From: Rubritepida sp.
GTDB taxonomy: Bacteria > Pseudomonadota > Alphaproteobacteria > Acetobacterales > Acetobacteraceae
Assembly (NCBI GenBank): GCA_014376425.1
Contig: JACMRO010000380.1
Location: 1 to 12,387 of the forward strand
Direction: 5' to 3'
Length of the DNA: 12,387 nt
The notes below the pieces were generated by a model. It did not search any database, was not told the DNA's origin, and worked only from the letters and a program-made list of their open reading frames with translations. Positions 1-6,719 of the stretch are shown here, one piece after another; position 1 is the stretch's first letter; each line of letters begins with the position of its first letter. Made by a program: the position numbers and the translations under genes.

Positions 1-3000
1 GCCGAGGCGATTGCCCGCTACCGCGAGTTGTTCCGCGGTAACCAACCGCCCGACGTCTATGCCGTTGAATTCTACCAGACTCTGGCCGGCACCGAGCAGG
101 GCTTTGGCGAGGCGCAGGCTGGGTTGTCGCGCCTGTCCACCCGCTTCCCCTCCGACAACCGGCTGCAGCTGGCGCTGGCGCAAACACTGACATTCCGGGA
201 ACAAACCCGCGCTGACGGCATCGCCCGGCTGCGGCGGCTGGCGCAGAACCCCGAAGTCGCCAACACCGCCGTCAGCGCGTGGCGTCAGGGCCTGCTGTTC
301 TACGGCCAGAGCCCGGCGGCGATCCCCGAGCTTGAGGCGTTCCTGCAGCGCTTCCCAACCGACACCACCATCGCGCAGCGGCTGGAGGAGGTGCGCAACC
401 TCCCCGCCGGCCGGCCCGACCCTGCGGCGGAGAACCGCATCCGCGGCTTCGAGGCGCTGAATGCAGGCCGTCTGGGCGATTCGCGCCGCGACTTCGAGGG
501 CGCCATCGCCACCAACCCGAATGACAGCGACGCGCTGGGCGGATTGGGCGTGGTGGGGCTGCGCGAAGGCCGCTTCGCCGATGCGCGCGCGCTGCTCGAA
601 CGTGCCATCGCGGCCAACCCCGATAGCCGTCAGCAATGGCAACAGGCGCTGGATGGCGCCTCTTACGCCGCCGAACTGGCCGCCGCCCGCGGCGCGCTGG
701 CGCGCGGCGACCTCAACACAGCCGAGTCCAACCTCCGCCGCGCCATCAGCCGCAACACCGGCGACCGTTCCGATGCCGAGTCGCTGCTGGGCGACCTGGC
801 GTTGCGCCGGGGCGATCTGGCCGGTGCCGAGTCGCGCTATCGTGCGGCGCTGGCGCGTCGCCCCAACCTGGGCGCCGCGGCCTCCGGCCTGTTCGAGGTG
901 CTGAACCAGCAGGGACGCTTCGCCGAGGCCGAGGCACTGCGCGGCCGCATCGGCTCGATCGGCGGCGGCGGCAATCCGAGCGAGGCGCGCGCCAATGCGC
1001 TGCGTGCCGAAGCCCAGCGCGCGGCCGACCCTAACCAGTCGGCCCAGCTGCTGGCAGAGGCGATCCGCACCGACCCGTCCAATCCCTGGGCCCGGCTTGA
1101 CCTGGCGCGGATGTACCAGCGCATGGGCCGCGGCCCGGAAGGGAGGCAGATCGTTGAGGGCTCGGGCGTCTCGACACCCGACCAGCTATTCGCTGCCGCC
1201 CTCTATGCCAATGAGGACAGCCGGCCGGAGGATGTCGCACGCTACCTGGCCGGCGTTCCGGTGCGCCTGCGCACGCCGGACATGAACCGGCTGCTGGCCG
1301 CCAGCCGTACCGATGCGGAGACGCGGGTCGCGCAGAGCTACTACCGTGCCGGTCGCCGTGCGGAGGGCCGGGCCGGGCTGCTCGCGCTTGCTGGCCGCAC
1401 CGACCCGTCCGGGGCCACCGCGGCCTCCGCCATCCGTGCGCTGGGCGTGGTGAATGATCGGGCGGGCGCAGCCGAAGCTGGCCGGGCCTACATCAACGCC
1501 AACCCTGCCTCCGGTGCGCAAGCGCGGCTGGCGGTGGCAGGCGCGCTTCTCGCCGCTGGCGCCACCGCCGAGGCGACGGCGCTGTCGCGCTCGGTCGAGG
1601 GTGCCGCGGGCCTTTCCGCGGAAGATCGGCGCCAAGCCGCCGCTCTCGGCACCGGCCTTGCCATCCAGACGTCGGACCGGCTGAACGAGCGCGGCAACCA
1701 GGCCGAGGCGTTCGACGCGCTGGCCCCAGCCCTGCAGCGTGACCCGGGCTCGGTCCCCGCCAATTTGGCGCTGGCCCGGCTCTACCAGGGCGCCGGCCAG
1801 CCGACCCAGGCGCGGCAGATCACCGAGGGCATTCTGCAACGCGACCCACGCAGTCTCGACGCCCGGATCGGCGCCATCGAGGCGTCGATCGCCGCGCGCG
1901 ATTTCCAGCGTGCCGAGGCGCTGCTGGTGGAAGCGCGGGCGCTGAACCCGAACGACCCCCGCGTGTCCCTGCTCGAGGCGCGCGTCGCGCGCGCGGGTGG
2001 TAATTCCGGCCGCGCGTTGCGTGCATTGGAACTGGCGGCCGAGCAGCGCCGCGCTCAGGGCATCGTGGCTGATGTGCCTGATACCGGCAGTGCCGGCGCC
2101 TTCGATAACCCGTTCCGCCGCATCGCCCGCTCCGGCGCGCTGGGCGGCACCTCACTGGCGCAGAACGATCCGCTCTCGGGCGAGATCGCCCGCGAACTGT
2201 CCCAGGTGCGCGAGGAGACTGCGGCGCGCATCCAGGGTGGCGTGGGCTTCCGCAGCCGCACTGGCACCAACGGCCTGGACCGGCTGGAGGAGTATTCCGC
2301 ACCGCTCGATGCGTCGTTCGGGGTGCCGCGGCTGGGTGGCAGGCTCACCCTGTCGGCCACGCCGGTGTCGATCAGCTCGGGCTCGCTGGACACCGCCAAT
2401 CTTGATACCCTGCGCCGCTACGGCACCAACGCCCTGGCGCTGGCGCTGCTGCAAAGCAGCGCCCAGCAGACGCAGCAGGTGCCGCTGGGCATCCGCAACG
2501 CGCTGGCGCCCCTTTCGACCACGGCGCAGGGCGTCGGCCTGGGCGCGGCCTACACCCCCGGCGCCTTCTCGGCCGATATCGGCACGACGCCGATCGGCTT
2601 TCGCACGCAGAACGTGATCGGCGGCGTGGAGATCGCGCCTTCCATCACCGACAATTTCCGCATCCGGCTGATCGCCGAGAATCGCGCGGTCACCGACAGC
2701 GTGCTGTCATGGTCGGGCGCGCGTGACCGCCTGACCAACCAGAACTGGGGCGGTGTGACCCGCGCCGGCGGCAGGGCGCAGTTGGAATACCGTTCGGGCC
2801 CGCTGGGTGTGTATATGCTGGGCGGCTATTCCGCCTTCTCCGGCACCAACGTCGCCCGCAACAATCGCTTCGAGGCCGGCGCCGGCGCGCAATACACCGT
2901 ATGGCGCCTGCCCGATGAGGAACTGACCATCGGGCTCGACCTGGTGTATTTCGGCTATGACAACAACCAGCGCCTGTTCAGTTTCGGCAATGGCGGATAT

Positions 3001-3372
3001 TTCAGCCCGCAAAGCTACTTCGCGGCGAATATTCCGATCGACTGGCGGGCGCGCAGCGGCAACCTGGCCTGGCGCCTGGGCGGGACCATAGGCTACCAAA
3101 GCTTCCGCGAGGATGCGGCACCGATCTTCCCGCGCAGCCCGAGTTCGCAGGCCGTGCTCGAATCGCTCAGTGCCAGCACCACCACGGGCACCAGTGTCAC
3201 GTCGATCCAGCCCGCCCGTGCCCAGGCAGGCATCACCGGCGGCCTACGGGCCGACATCGAATACGCTCTTACGCCCAATCTGCGAGTTGGCGGGTTGTTG
3301 CGCTACGAACGCACTGGCAACTGGGAAGAGGTACGCGGCCTGGCCTTCGCCCGCTACCGGTTCGACCAATGA
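1..3372 (+). CDS. bcsC: Cellulose synthase operon protein C (outer-membrane TPR/beta-barrel exporter), 5'-truncated by the window edge
   Basis: BcsC carries nascent beta-1,4-glucan from the inner-membrane synthase through periplasm and outer membrane. The reading frame is open from base 1 (codons AEAIARYRE precede the TTG at 28), so the true start lies upstream and that TTG is not a start. 1123 codons remain. About the first 690 form tetratricopeptide repeats, with recurrent helix pairs such as RFADARALLERAIAANP and RGDLAGAESRYRAALARRP. A linker with DNPFRRIARSG (about codon 702) and a QVREETAARIQGG segment (about 735) lead into the C-terminal BcsC barrel domain, which ends in alternating aromatic strands and FARYRFDQ. 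Full-length homologues are usually about 1150-1300 residues, so roughly the signal peptide and first repeats are missing. The TGA overlaps the ATG of bcsD (ATGA), implying translational coupling. Family assignment is strong; the name also rests on the bcsD neighbour. Confidence 0.93.
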   Translation, partial: AEAIARYRELFRGNQPPDVYAVEFYQTLAGTEQGFGEAQAGLSRLSTRFPSDNRLQLALAQTLTFREQTRADGIARLRRLAQNPEVANTAVSAWRQGLLFYGQSPAAIPELEAFLQRFPTDTTIAQRLEEVRNLPAGRPDPAAENRIRGFEALNAGRLGDSRRDFEGAIATNPNDSDALGGLGVVGLREGRFADARALLERAIAANPDSRQQWQQALDGASYAAELAAARGALARGDLNTAESNLRRAISRNTGDRSDAESLLGDLALRRGDLAGAESRYRAALARRPNLGAAASGLFEVLNQQGRFAEAEALRGRIGSIGGGGNPSEARANALRAEAQRAADPNQSAQLLAEAIRTDPSNPWARLDLARMYQRMGRGPEGRQIVEGSGVSTPDQLFAAALYANEDSRPEDVARYLAGVPVRLRTPDMNRLLAASRTDAETRVAQSYYRAGRRAEGRAGLLALAGRTDPSGATAASAIRALGVVNDRAGAAEAGRAYINANPASGAQARLAVAGALLAAGATAEATALSRSVEGAAGLSAEDRRQAAALGTGLAIQTSDRLNERGNQAEAFDALAPALQRDPGSVPANLALARLYQGAGQPTQARQITEGILQRDPRSLDARIGAIEASIAARDFQRAEALLVEARALNPNDPRVSLLEARVARAGGNSGRALRALELAAEQRRAQGIVADVPDTGSAGAFDNPFRRIARSGALGGTSLAQNDPLSGEIARELSQVREETAARIQGGVGFRSRTGTNGLDRLEEYSAPLDASFGVPRLGGRLTLSATPVSISSGSLDTANLDTLRRYGTNALALALLQSSAQQTQQVPLGIRNALAPLSTTAQGVGLGAAYTPGAFSADIGTTPIGFRTQNVIGGVEIAPSITDNFRIRLIAENRAVTDSVLSWSGARDRLTNQNWGGVTRAGGRAQLEYRSGPLGVYMLGGYSAFSGTNVARNNRFEAGAGAQYTVWRLPDEELTIGLDLVYFGYDNNQRLFSFGNGGYFSPQSYFAANIPIDWRARSGNLAWRLGGTIGYQSFREDAAPIFPRSPSSQAVLESLSASTTTGTSVTSIQPARAQAGITGGLRADIEYALTPNLRVGGLLRYERTGNWEEVRGLAFARYRFDQ

Positions 3373-3848
3373 GCGGCACCCAGATCACCGACCCGACAGC
3401 GCTCGCCTACCTGGCCCGGCGCGGGGTGGCGGTGCAGTGGCGCGGCTTCCTTCGTGCGCTGGTCGAAACGCTGGACGCGCATCTCGACGCCACCAGTCGC
3501 GACAGCCTGCTGCGCGCGGTGGGCAGCCGCATGGCGGCGCTGGCGCCCATGCCGGTCTGCGGCACGCTGGCCGAGCTGGAAAGCCGGATGAACGACGTGT
3601 TGGCGGCGGCCGATTGGGGCTATGTCCAACTCTCGCTCGACGCCACCGCCCGCGCGCTACTGATCCACCACGCGGCGGCGCCGTTGGTGTCGACGCATCA
3701 TGACGCCGCCGGCACCTGGGTCGGCGCGGTGCTGGAGGGGCTGTACGCCACGTGGCTGGCTTCGCAGCCTGGCGCGGAGGGGCAGGTGCCACTACGCCGT
3801 ACGCCCTCCAGCGCAGGCAGCATCTCGCTGCGTTACGGTCGGGGCTGA
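3369..3848 (+). CDS. bcsD: Cellulose synthase operon protein D (BcsD/AcsD)
   Basis: Periplasmic ring-forming protein of type I cellulose operons. In Komagataeibacter it organises several glucan chains leaving the terminal complex and promotes crystalline ribbons; it has no enzymatic activity. The 159 residues compare with about 156 in Komagataeibacter. From memory, collinear matches to AcsD include LLRAVGSRMA (48-57), the MPVCGTL stretch (61-67), DWGYVQLSL (82-90), AGTWVGAVLEGLYATWL (114-130) and SQPGA (132-136). No signal peptide is evident, as in other BcsD proteins. The start overlaps the bcsC stop as ATGA and no strong Shine-Dalgarno precedes it, so translation probably depends on bcsC. 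The beta-glucosidase gene (bglX) that often follows bcsD in Komagataeibacter is absent: the next gene is on the opposite strand. Residues about 1-22 (TDPTALAYLARRGVAV) look like a family-variable N-terminal extension. Confidence 0.9.
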   Translation: MSGTQITDPTALAYLARRGVAVQWRGFLRALVETLDAHLDATSRDSLLRAVGSRMAALAPMPVCGTLAELESRMNDVLAAADWGYVQLSLDATARALLIHHAAAPLVSTHHDAAGTWVGAVLEGLYATWLASQPGAEGQVPLRRTPSSAGSISLRYGRG

Positions 3849-3886
3849 CCCAGTGGGCTGCGCGGCGGCGGCCGCGTGGCAGCACC

Positions 3887-3925
3887 GGCCCGGCCCGCTG
3901 GCAAACAAGCCGATCGCGCCGGGCC
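3887..3925. other. GC-rich inverted repeat downstream of bcsD
   Basis: GGCCCGGC (3887-3894) is perfectly complementary to GCCGGGCC (3918-3925), with a 23-base loop. It lies 38 bases after the bcsD stop and could be a 3'-end hairpin for the bcs transcript. No T-run follows on the plus strand, so it is not a classical intrinsic terminator. In sequence this GC-rich an 8-bp match may be chance. Confidence 0.25.
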
Positions 3926-3984
3926 ACGGGTAGGGCAACCCGCCCAGGAAATTGCGGCGACACGCCCACCTGCCCAGCACGCAG

Positions 3985-4012
3985 AAAAAAGGCCGCGCCC
4001 TTCGACGCGGCC
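3985..4012 (-). terminator. Rho-independent terminator of the alpha/beta hydrolase gene
   Basis: On the minus strand GGCCGCG (4012-4006) pairs with CGCGGCC (3997-3991) around an 8-base loop, directly followed by six T (3990-3985, seen as aaaaaa on the plus strand). Two further pairs (T-G, C-G) can extend the stem to 9. It begins 30 bases after the hydrolase stop codon, the expected place and orientation. There is no matching T-run for plus-strand transcripts from bcsD. Confidence 0.88.
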
Positions 4013-4042
4013 CCCCGGAAAGCGTAGCCAGCAGGCCCAGCC

Positions 4043-4711
4043 TCAATCGGCGGCGAGTGCCATCCGGCTGCGGCCGAGCACGCTCTGCACATGCTCTTCG
4101 GCCATGTTGGTCACCGTTTCGACCTGCGCCGGGGTGTAGACGTGGCCGGCACCGGGCAGGGTACGGTAGTCAATCTTCACGCCTTTCTGGGTATTCAGCT
4201 TGTCCACCAGGCGGCCGACGCTGGCGACGGGCACAAGCTCGTCATCCTCGCCATGCAGGATCATGCCCGAGCAGGGGCAGGGCGCCAGGAAGCCGAAATC
4301 ATAATGGCTGGCCGGCGCCGAGGTGCTGACGAAGCCACCCATTTCCGGCCGCCGCATCAACAGCTGCATGCCGACGTAGGAGCCGAAGCTGTAGCCCGCC
4401 ACCCACAGCATGCTGGCCGCCGGGTTCACCGCCTGCAGGAAGTCGAGCGCCGATGCGGCGTCCGAGATCTCGCCGATGCCGCCGTCGTAGCGGCCCTGGC
4501 TCTTGCCCACGCCGCGGAAGTTGAACCGCAGCACCGAGAAGCCCATCGCCTGATAGCGGGCATAGAGGCTGTGGATGACGCGATTGTTCATGGTGCCGCC
4601 ATGAAGTGGATGCGGATGCAGTAAAAGTGCGACCGGCGCGTTGGGGCGCTTCGCGTGGTGGTAGCGGCCTTCGAGTCGACCGTCGGGGCCGGCGAACATC
4701 ACTTCAGGCAT
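4043..4711 (-). CDS. Alpha/beta hydrolase (COG2945-like), substrate unknown
   Basis: A soluble alpha/beta-hydrolase-fold protein of 222 residues, close to the usual 210-220 of this family; the natural substrate is unknown. Visible landmarks are LLLHPHPLHGGTMNN (29-43, oxyanion-hole region typical of this subgroup), RFNFRGVGKSQG (62-73), the nucleophile elbow GYSFG (106-110, Ser108), the acid region HGEDDELVP (153-161, Asp156 or Asp157) and GAGH (187-190, catalytic His190). No signal peptide is seen. The frame stays open to 4903, but the added 64 residues are Arg-rich and unlike the family. The ATG at 4711 is preceded by AGGG at about 5 bases, so I chose it; an ATG at 4732 is a less likely alternative. 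The gene is divergent from the Rrf2 gene across 409 bases and has its own terminator. Such hydrolases are, as I recall, often found beside Rrf2/cysteine desulfurase clusters in alphaproteobacteria, without a known link. Confidence 0.88.
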   Translation of the reverse strand: MPEVMFAGPDGRLEGRYHHAKRPNAPVALLLHPHPLHGGTMNNRVIHSLYARYQAMGFSVLRFNFRGVGKSQGRYDGGIGEISDAASALDFLQAVNPAASMLWVAGYSFGSYVGMQLLMRRPEMGGFVSTSAPASHYDFGFLAPCPCSGMILHGEDDELVPVASVGRLVDKLNTQKGVKIDYRTLPGAGHVYTPAQVETVTNMAEEHVQSVLGRSRMALAAD

Positions 4712-4923
4712 TTGACCCTGGCATCCATTCATGTGGGGGCAACGGAAGGACGCGAGGCGGGAGCGGCGCCTTTCACGAAAGGGTCCGCCATCGCGCATCA
4801 CGCCCCCACGCTGCCGCGTGCGGGTGGCCACCAGCCGCGGACCCGGCCACCGGGCGGGCATCGCGTTGAACCCAGTCGCATGCCCATACTGCAGCCCCGT
4901 CATTGACGCGGCGCTATGGGCCT

Positions 4924-4965
4924 CCTAGCCTATGGCGGTTACCTATTTTCAGGTAGCCGGCTAGG
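4924..4965. promoter_or_regulatory. Nested inverted repeat, candidate operator or hairpin upstream of the Rrf2 gene
   Basis: Inner arms GGTTACCT (4937-4944) and AGGTAGCC (4951-4958) match as an inverted repeat at 7 of 8 positions, around the 6-base AT-rich spacer ATTTTC. Outer arms CCTAGCC (4924-4930) and GGCTAGG (4959-4965) are perfectly complementary, with six unpaired bases on the left side only. Rrf2-family dimers bind dyads with AT-rich centres and commonly autoregulate, so an operator is plausible. It does not fit the E. coli IscR type 1 or type 2 consensus as I remember them. An RNA hairpin is the alternative. Confidence 0.45.
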
Positions 4966-5025
4966 CGCAAGAAGGTGCTGCGGCAGGATGCCTCGGGTGG
5001 TGTCCTTCCCCGGCGGCGTGTGCAC

Positions 5026-5054
5026 CTTACCGGTTCCATCACGCGTTTCATAAT
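5026..5054 (+). promoter_or_regulatory. Weak sigma-70-like promoter candidate for the Rrf2-desulfurase unit
   Basis: CATAAT at 5049-5054 matches TATAAT at 5 of 6 positions. Seventeen bases upstream, TTACCG (5026-5031) matches TTGACA at only 3 of 6. It lies 66 bases before the Rrf2 ATG and downstream of the nested inverted repeat. The weak -35 would suit an activated or regulated promoter, but this is a reading by eye only. Confidence 0.25.
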
Positions 5055-5120
5055 GGATTCATACGGCGCGTTGCATGGCTGGGGCTCCCGCCACGCATGT
5101 CGCACTTTCAGGGGTTCTTC

Positions 5121-5660
5121 ATGCGGCTTTCCACACGGGCACGATATGCGGTGATGGCGGTGGTTGAACTCGCCGAGCGCGAGGCACGGCCCCCTGCAAA
5201 GACGGCTGGACGGGCGCCCGCGCGCGCAGGTTTGCCGGGGGCCGGCCGGCAAACCCCGCCGGTGTCACTGGCCGAAATCGCCGCATCGCAAATGCTGTCC
5301 CTGGCCTATCTCGAGCAGTTGTTCGGGCCGATGCGCCGCGCCGGCCTGGTAACGTCTTCCCGCGGGCCAGGCGGCGGCTACCGACTGACTCGCCCGGCCA
5401 GCGCCCTGACGGTCGCCGATGTGGTGGACGCCGTGGAAGATACCAGCCTGGCCGCCCGGGGTGACGACGAGCCCCACAGGATGCAACGCGGCGCCGACGT
5501 GACCGACGCGCTCTGGTCCGAGCTCAACCAGCACATCTGCATGTTTCTGTCCGGCGTCACCATTGCCGACATCCTGGCGGGCAACATTGCCGGCCGGGCC
5601 ATGGCTCCCACCCTGGCTCCCACCTTGGCTCCCACCCTGGGAGAACGCGTCTCCGCCTGA
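5121..5660 (+). CDS. Rrf2/IscR-family transcriptional regulator lacking the canonical Fe-S ligands
   Basis: Winged-helix DNA-binding regulator of the Rrf2 family; relatives (IscR, RirA) control Fe-S and iron genes. The start MRLSTRARYAVMAV (1-14) is the classic Rrf2 N terminus, and AGGGG lies 6 bases before ATG 5121, so the in-frame ATG at 5097 is rejected. Helix-turn-helix VSLAEIAASQMLSLAYLEQLF (48-68) and wing RGPGGGYRLTRP (81-92) are intact. In an ungapped alignment (from memory) of residues 103-132 to E. coli IscR, ligands Cys92, Cys98, Cys104 and His107 become Gly114, Arg120, Asp126 and Asp129. The only cysteine is Cys140. About 22 extra residues (roughly 24-47) separate helix 1 from the helix-turn-helix, and three A-P-T-L repeats (162-173) sit near the C terminus. 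The length of 179 compares with 162 in IscR. It lies 9 bases upstream of a cysteine desulfurase gene, so it probably regulates that unit and may autoregulate. Cluster binding by other residues is possible: an atypical IscR with a single cysteine is reported in Rhodobacter sphaeroides. Confidence 0.9.
   Translation: MRLSTRARYAVMAVVELAEREARPPAKTAGRAPARAGLPGAGRQTPPVSLAEIAASQMLSLAYLEQLFGPMRRAGLVTSSRGPGGGYRLTRPASALTVADVVDAVEDTSLAARGDDEPHRMQRGADVTDALWSELNQHICMFLSGVTIADILAGNIAGRAMAPTLAPTLAPTLGERVSA
5229..5255. repeat. Perfect 10-bp inverted repeat inside the extra segment of the Rrf2 gene
   Basis: GGTTTGCCGG (5229-5238) and CCGGCAAACC (5246-5255) are exact reverse complements around the 7-base loop GGGCCGG. 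A separate 10-base palindrome, CGGGCGCCCG, lies just upstream at 5211-5220. Both fall within codons for the family-atypical residues 24-47. The arrangement resembles a small palindromic element inserted in frame, or an mRNA hairpin early in the coding sequence. Confidence 0.6.
5602..5640 (+). repeat. 12-base tandem repeat (3.25 copies) at the 3' end of the Rrf2 gene
   Basis: Unit TGGCTCCCACCC occurs at 5602-5613, 5614-5625 (last base T) and 5626-5637, followed by TGG. It encodes A-P-T-L three times. The unit length is a multiple of three, so slippage would add or remove four residues without a frameshift. Confidence 0.85.
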
Positions 5661-5669
5661 GGGCGGCAT

Positions 5670-6719
5670 ATGCTGTACCTCGATGCCAACGCGACCGAAG
5701 CGCCGCGCCCCGAAGCCGTGGCAGCCGCGGCCGTCGGGCTTTCGGTGACCGGTAATCCATCGTCGGTGCACGGCCAGGGCCGTGCCGCACGCCGGTTGCT
5801 GGAGGATGCGCGCGATGGCCTGGCCGCGCGCCTGGGCGTGGCCCCGGCCCAGCTCGTCTTCACCGCCGGGGGCACTGAAGCCAATGCGCTGGCGCTGCAC
5901 GGCTTCGGCACCGGCCGCCGCCTGCTGGCCGGCGCCACTGAACACGCAGTCATCCGCGCTTTCCCGCATACCCCCATACCGGTCCTGGCCGACGGCACGC
6001 TGGACCTCGATGCGTTGCGCCGCCTGCTCGACGGGCCACCAGCCCTGGTCGCCACCATGGCGGCGAACAACGAAACCGGCACCCTGCATCCGCTGGCGGA
6101 GATTTTCGCCCTGTGCCGCGCCGTTGGGGCGCATTGCCATGTCGATGCGGTGCAGGTCGCCGGGCGCGTCGCCATTCCCGCGGGGTGGGACAGCCTGGCC
6201 ATCTCCGGCCACAAGCTGGGCGGGCCCATGGGCGCAGGGGCGCTGCTGCTGGCGCCTGGGCTGCACCCGGCCGCGCTGGTGGCCGGCGGCGGGCAGGAGC
6301 GCGGCCGGCGTGGCGGCACCGAGCCATTGCCGGCCATTCTGGGCATGGCCGCAGCCGCAGCCGCACCGCCGGCCGGGCTGGTGGGCTTGCGCGACGCCAT
6401 CGAGGCCGGGCTGCCCCCCGGTGTTATCGTGGCCGGCCAGGGCGCCCCCCGGCTGCCCAACACCAGCCAGCTGGTCCTGCCCGGGGTAGCGGCGGAACGC
6501 CAGGTCATGTGGCTGGACCAGGCCGGCATTTGCGTCTCGGCCGGCGCCGCCTGCTCTTCGGGCCGCGTGGCGCGCAGCCATGTGCTGGAGGCGATGGGTT
6601 TTGGCGCCGCTGCCGGCTGCGGCATCAGGGTGTCGCTGCCCTGGAATGCGCCGGCGGACGCGGCGGCGCGATTCCTGGCGGCTTACCGGATGATGGCCGT
6701 CCGGCTCACCCCAGGGTAA
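5670..6719 (+). CDS. Cysteine desulfurase, NifS/IscS family (first copy)
   Basis: PLP-dependent, cytosolic class V aminotransferase-fold enzyme that converts L-cysteine to alanine and leaves a persulfide on an active-site cysteine for Fe-S, tRNA or cofactor sulfur. Visible: MLYLDANATEAP (1-12), NPSSVHGQGRAARR (29-42), TEHAVI (His92), AANNETG (131-137), HVDAVQVAG (157-165), the PLP Schiff-base motif SGHKLGGP (Lys182), GGGQERGRRGGTEP (206-219) and the catalytic loop SAGAACSSG (Cys295). All key residues are present. At 349 residues it is short compared with about 400 for IscS, with compact loops and an early C terminus (ending AYRMMAVRLTPG). The usual S-L-G after the loop reads SLPWNAP (322-328). 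The ATG sits 9 bases after the Rrf2 stop, with GAGGGCGG between, so the two are probably co-transcribed. The 3' end overlaps the opposite-strand dioxygenase by 14 bases. Its physiological acceptor cannot be told from sequence. Confidence 0.92.
   Translation: MLYLDANATEAPRPEAVAAAAVGLSVTGNPSSVHGQGRAARRLLEDARDGLAARLGVAPAQLVFTAGGTEANALALHGFGTGRRLLAGATEHAVIRAFPHTPIPVLADGTLDLDALRRLLDGPPALVATMAANNETGTLHPLAEIFALCRAVGAHCHVDAVQVAGRVAIPAGWDSLAISGHKLGGPMGAGALLLAPGLHPAALVAGGGQERGRRGGTEPLPAILGMAAAAAAPPAGLVGLRDAIEAGLPPGVIVAGQGAPRLPNTSQLVLPGVAAERQVMWLDQAGICVSAGAACSSGRVARSHVLEAMGFGAAAGCGIRVSLPWNAPADAAARFLAAYRMMAVRLTPG

Larger units (their letters stand above)
4712..5120. other. Divergent intergenic region between the hydrolase and the Rrf2 gene
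   Basis: 409 bases without a convincing gene. Several open frames cross it, but their products are Arg/Gly/Pro-rich with no recognisable motif. It must hold the promoters of the minus-strand hydrolase and the plus-strand Rrf2-desulfurase unit. Visible signals are the nested inverted repeat at 4924-4965, a -10-like CATAAT at 5049-5054 and the Shine-Dalgarno AGGGG at 5110-5114 before the Rrf2 start. Bases 4930-5060 are less GC-rich than the flanking genes, as expected for promoter DNA. Confidence 0.6.

Noticed and set aside
4712..4903. N-terminal extension of the alpha/beta hydrolase
   Set aside because: The extra 64 residues are Arg-rich and unlike the family; ATG 4711 has a Shine-Dalgarno and gives the normal family length.
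5602..5640. 12-base repeats as a CRISPR-like or iteron array
   Set aside because: There are no spacers, the units are contiguous, in frame and within a coding sequence, and no replication or Cas genes are present.
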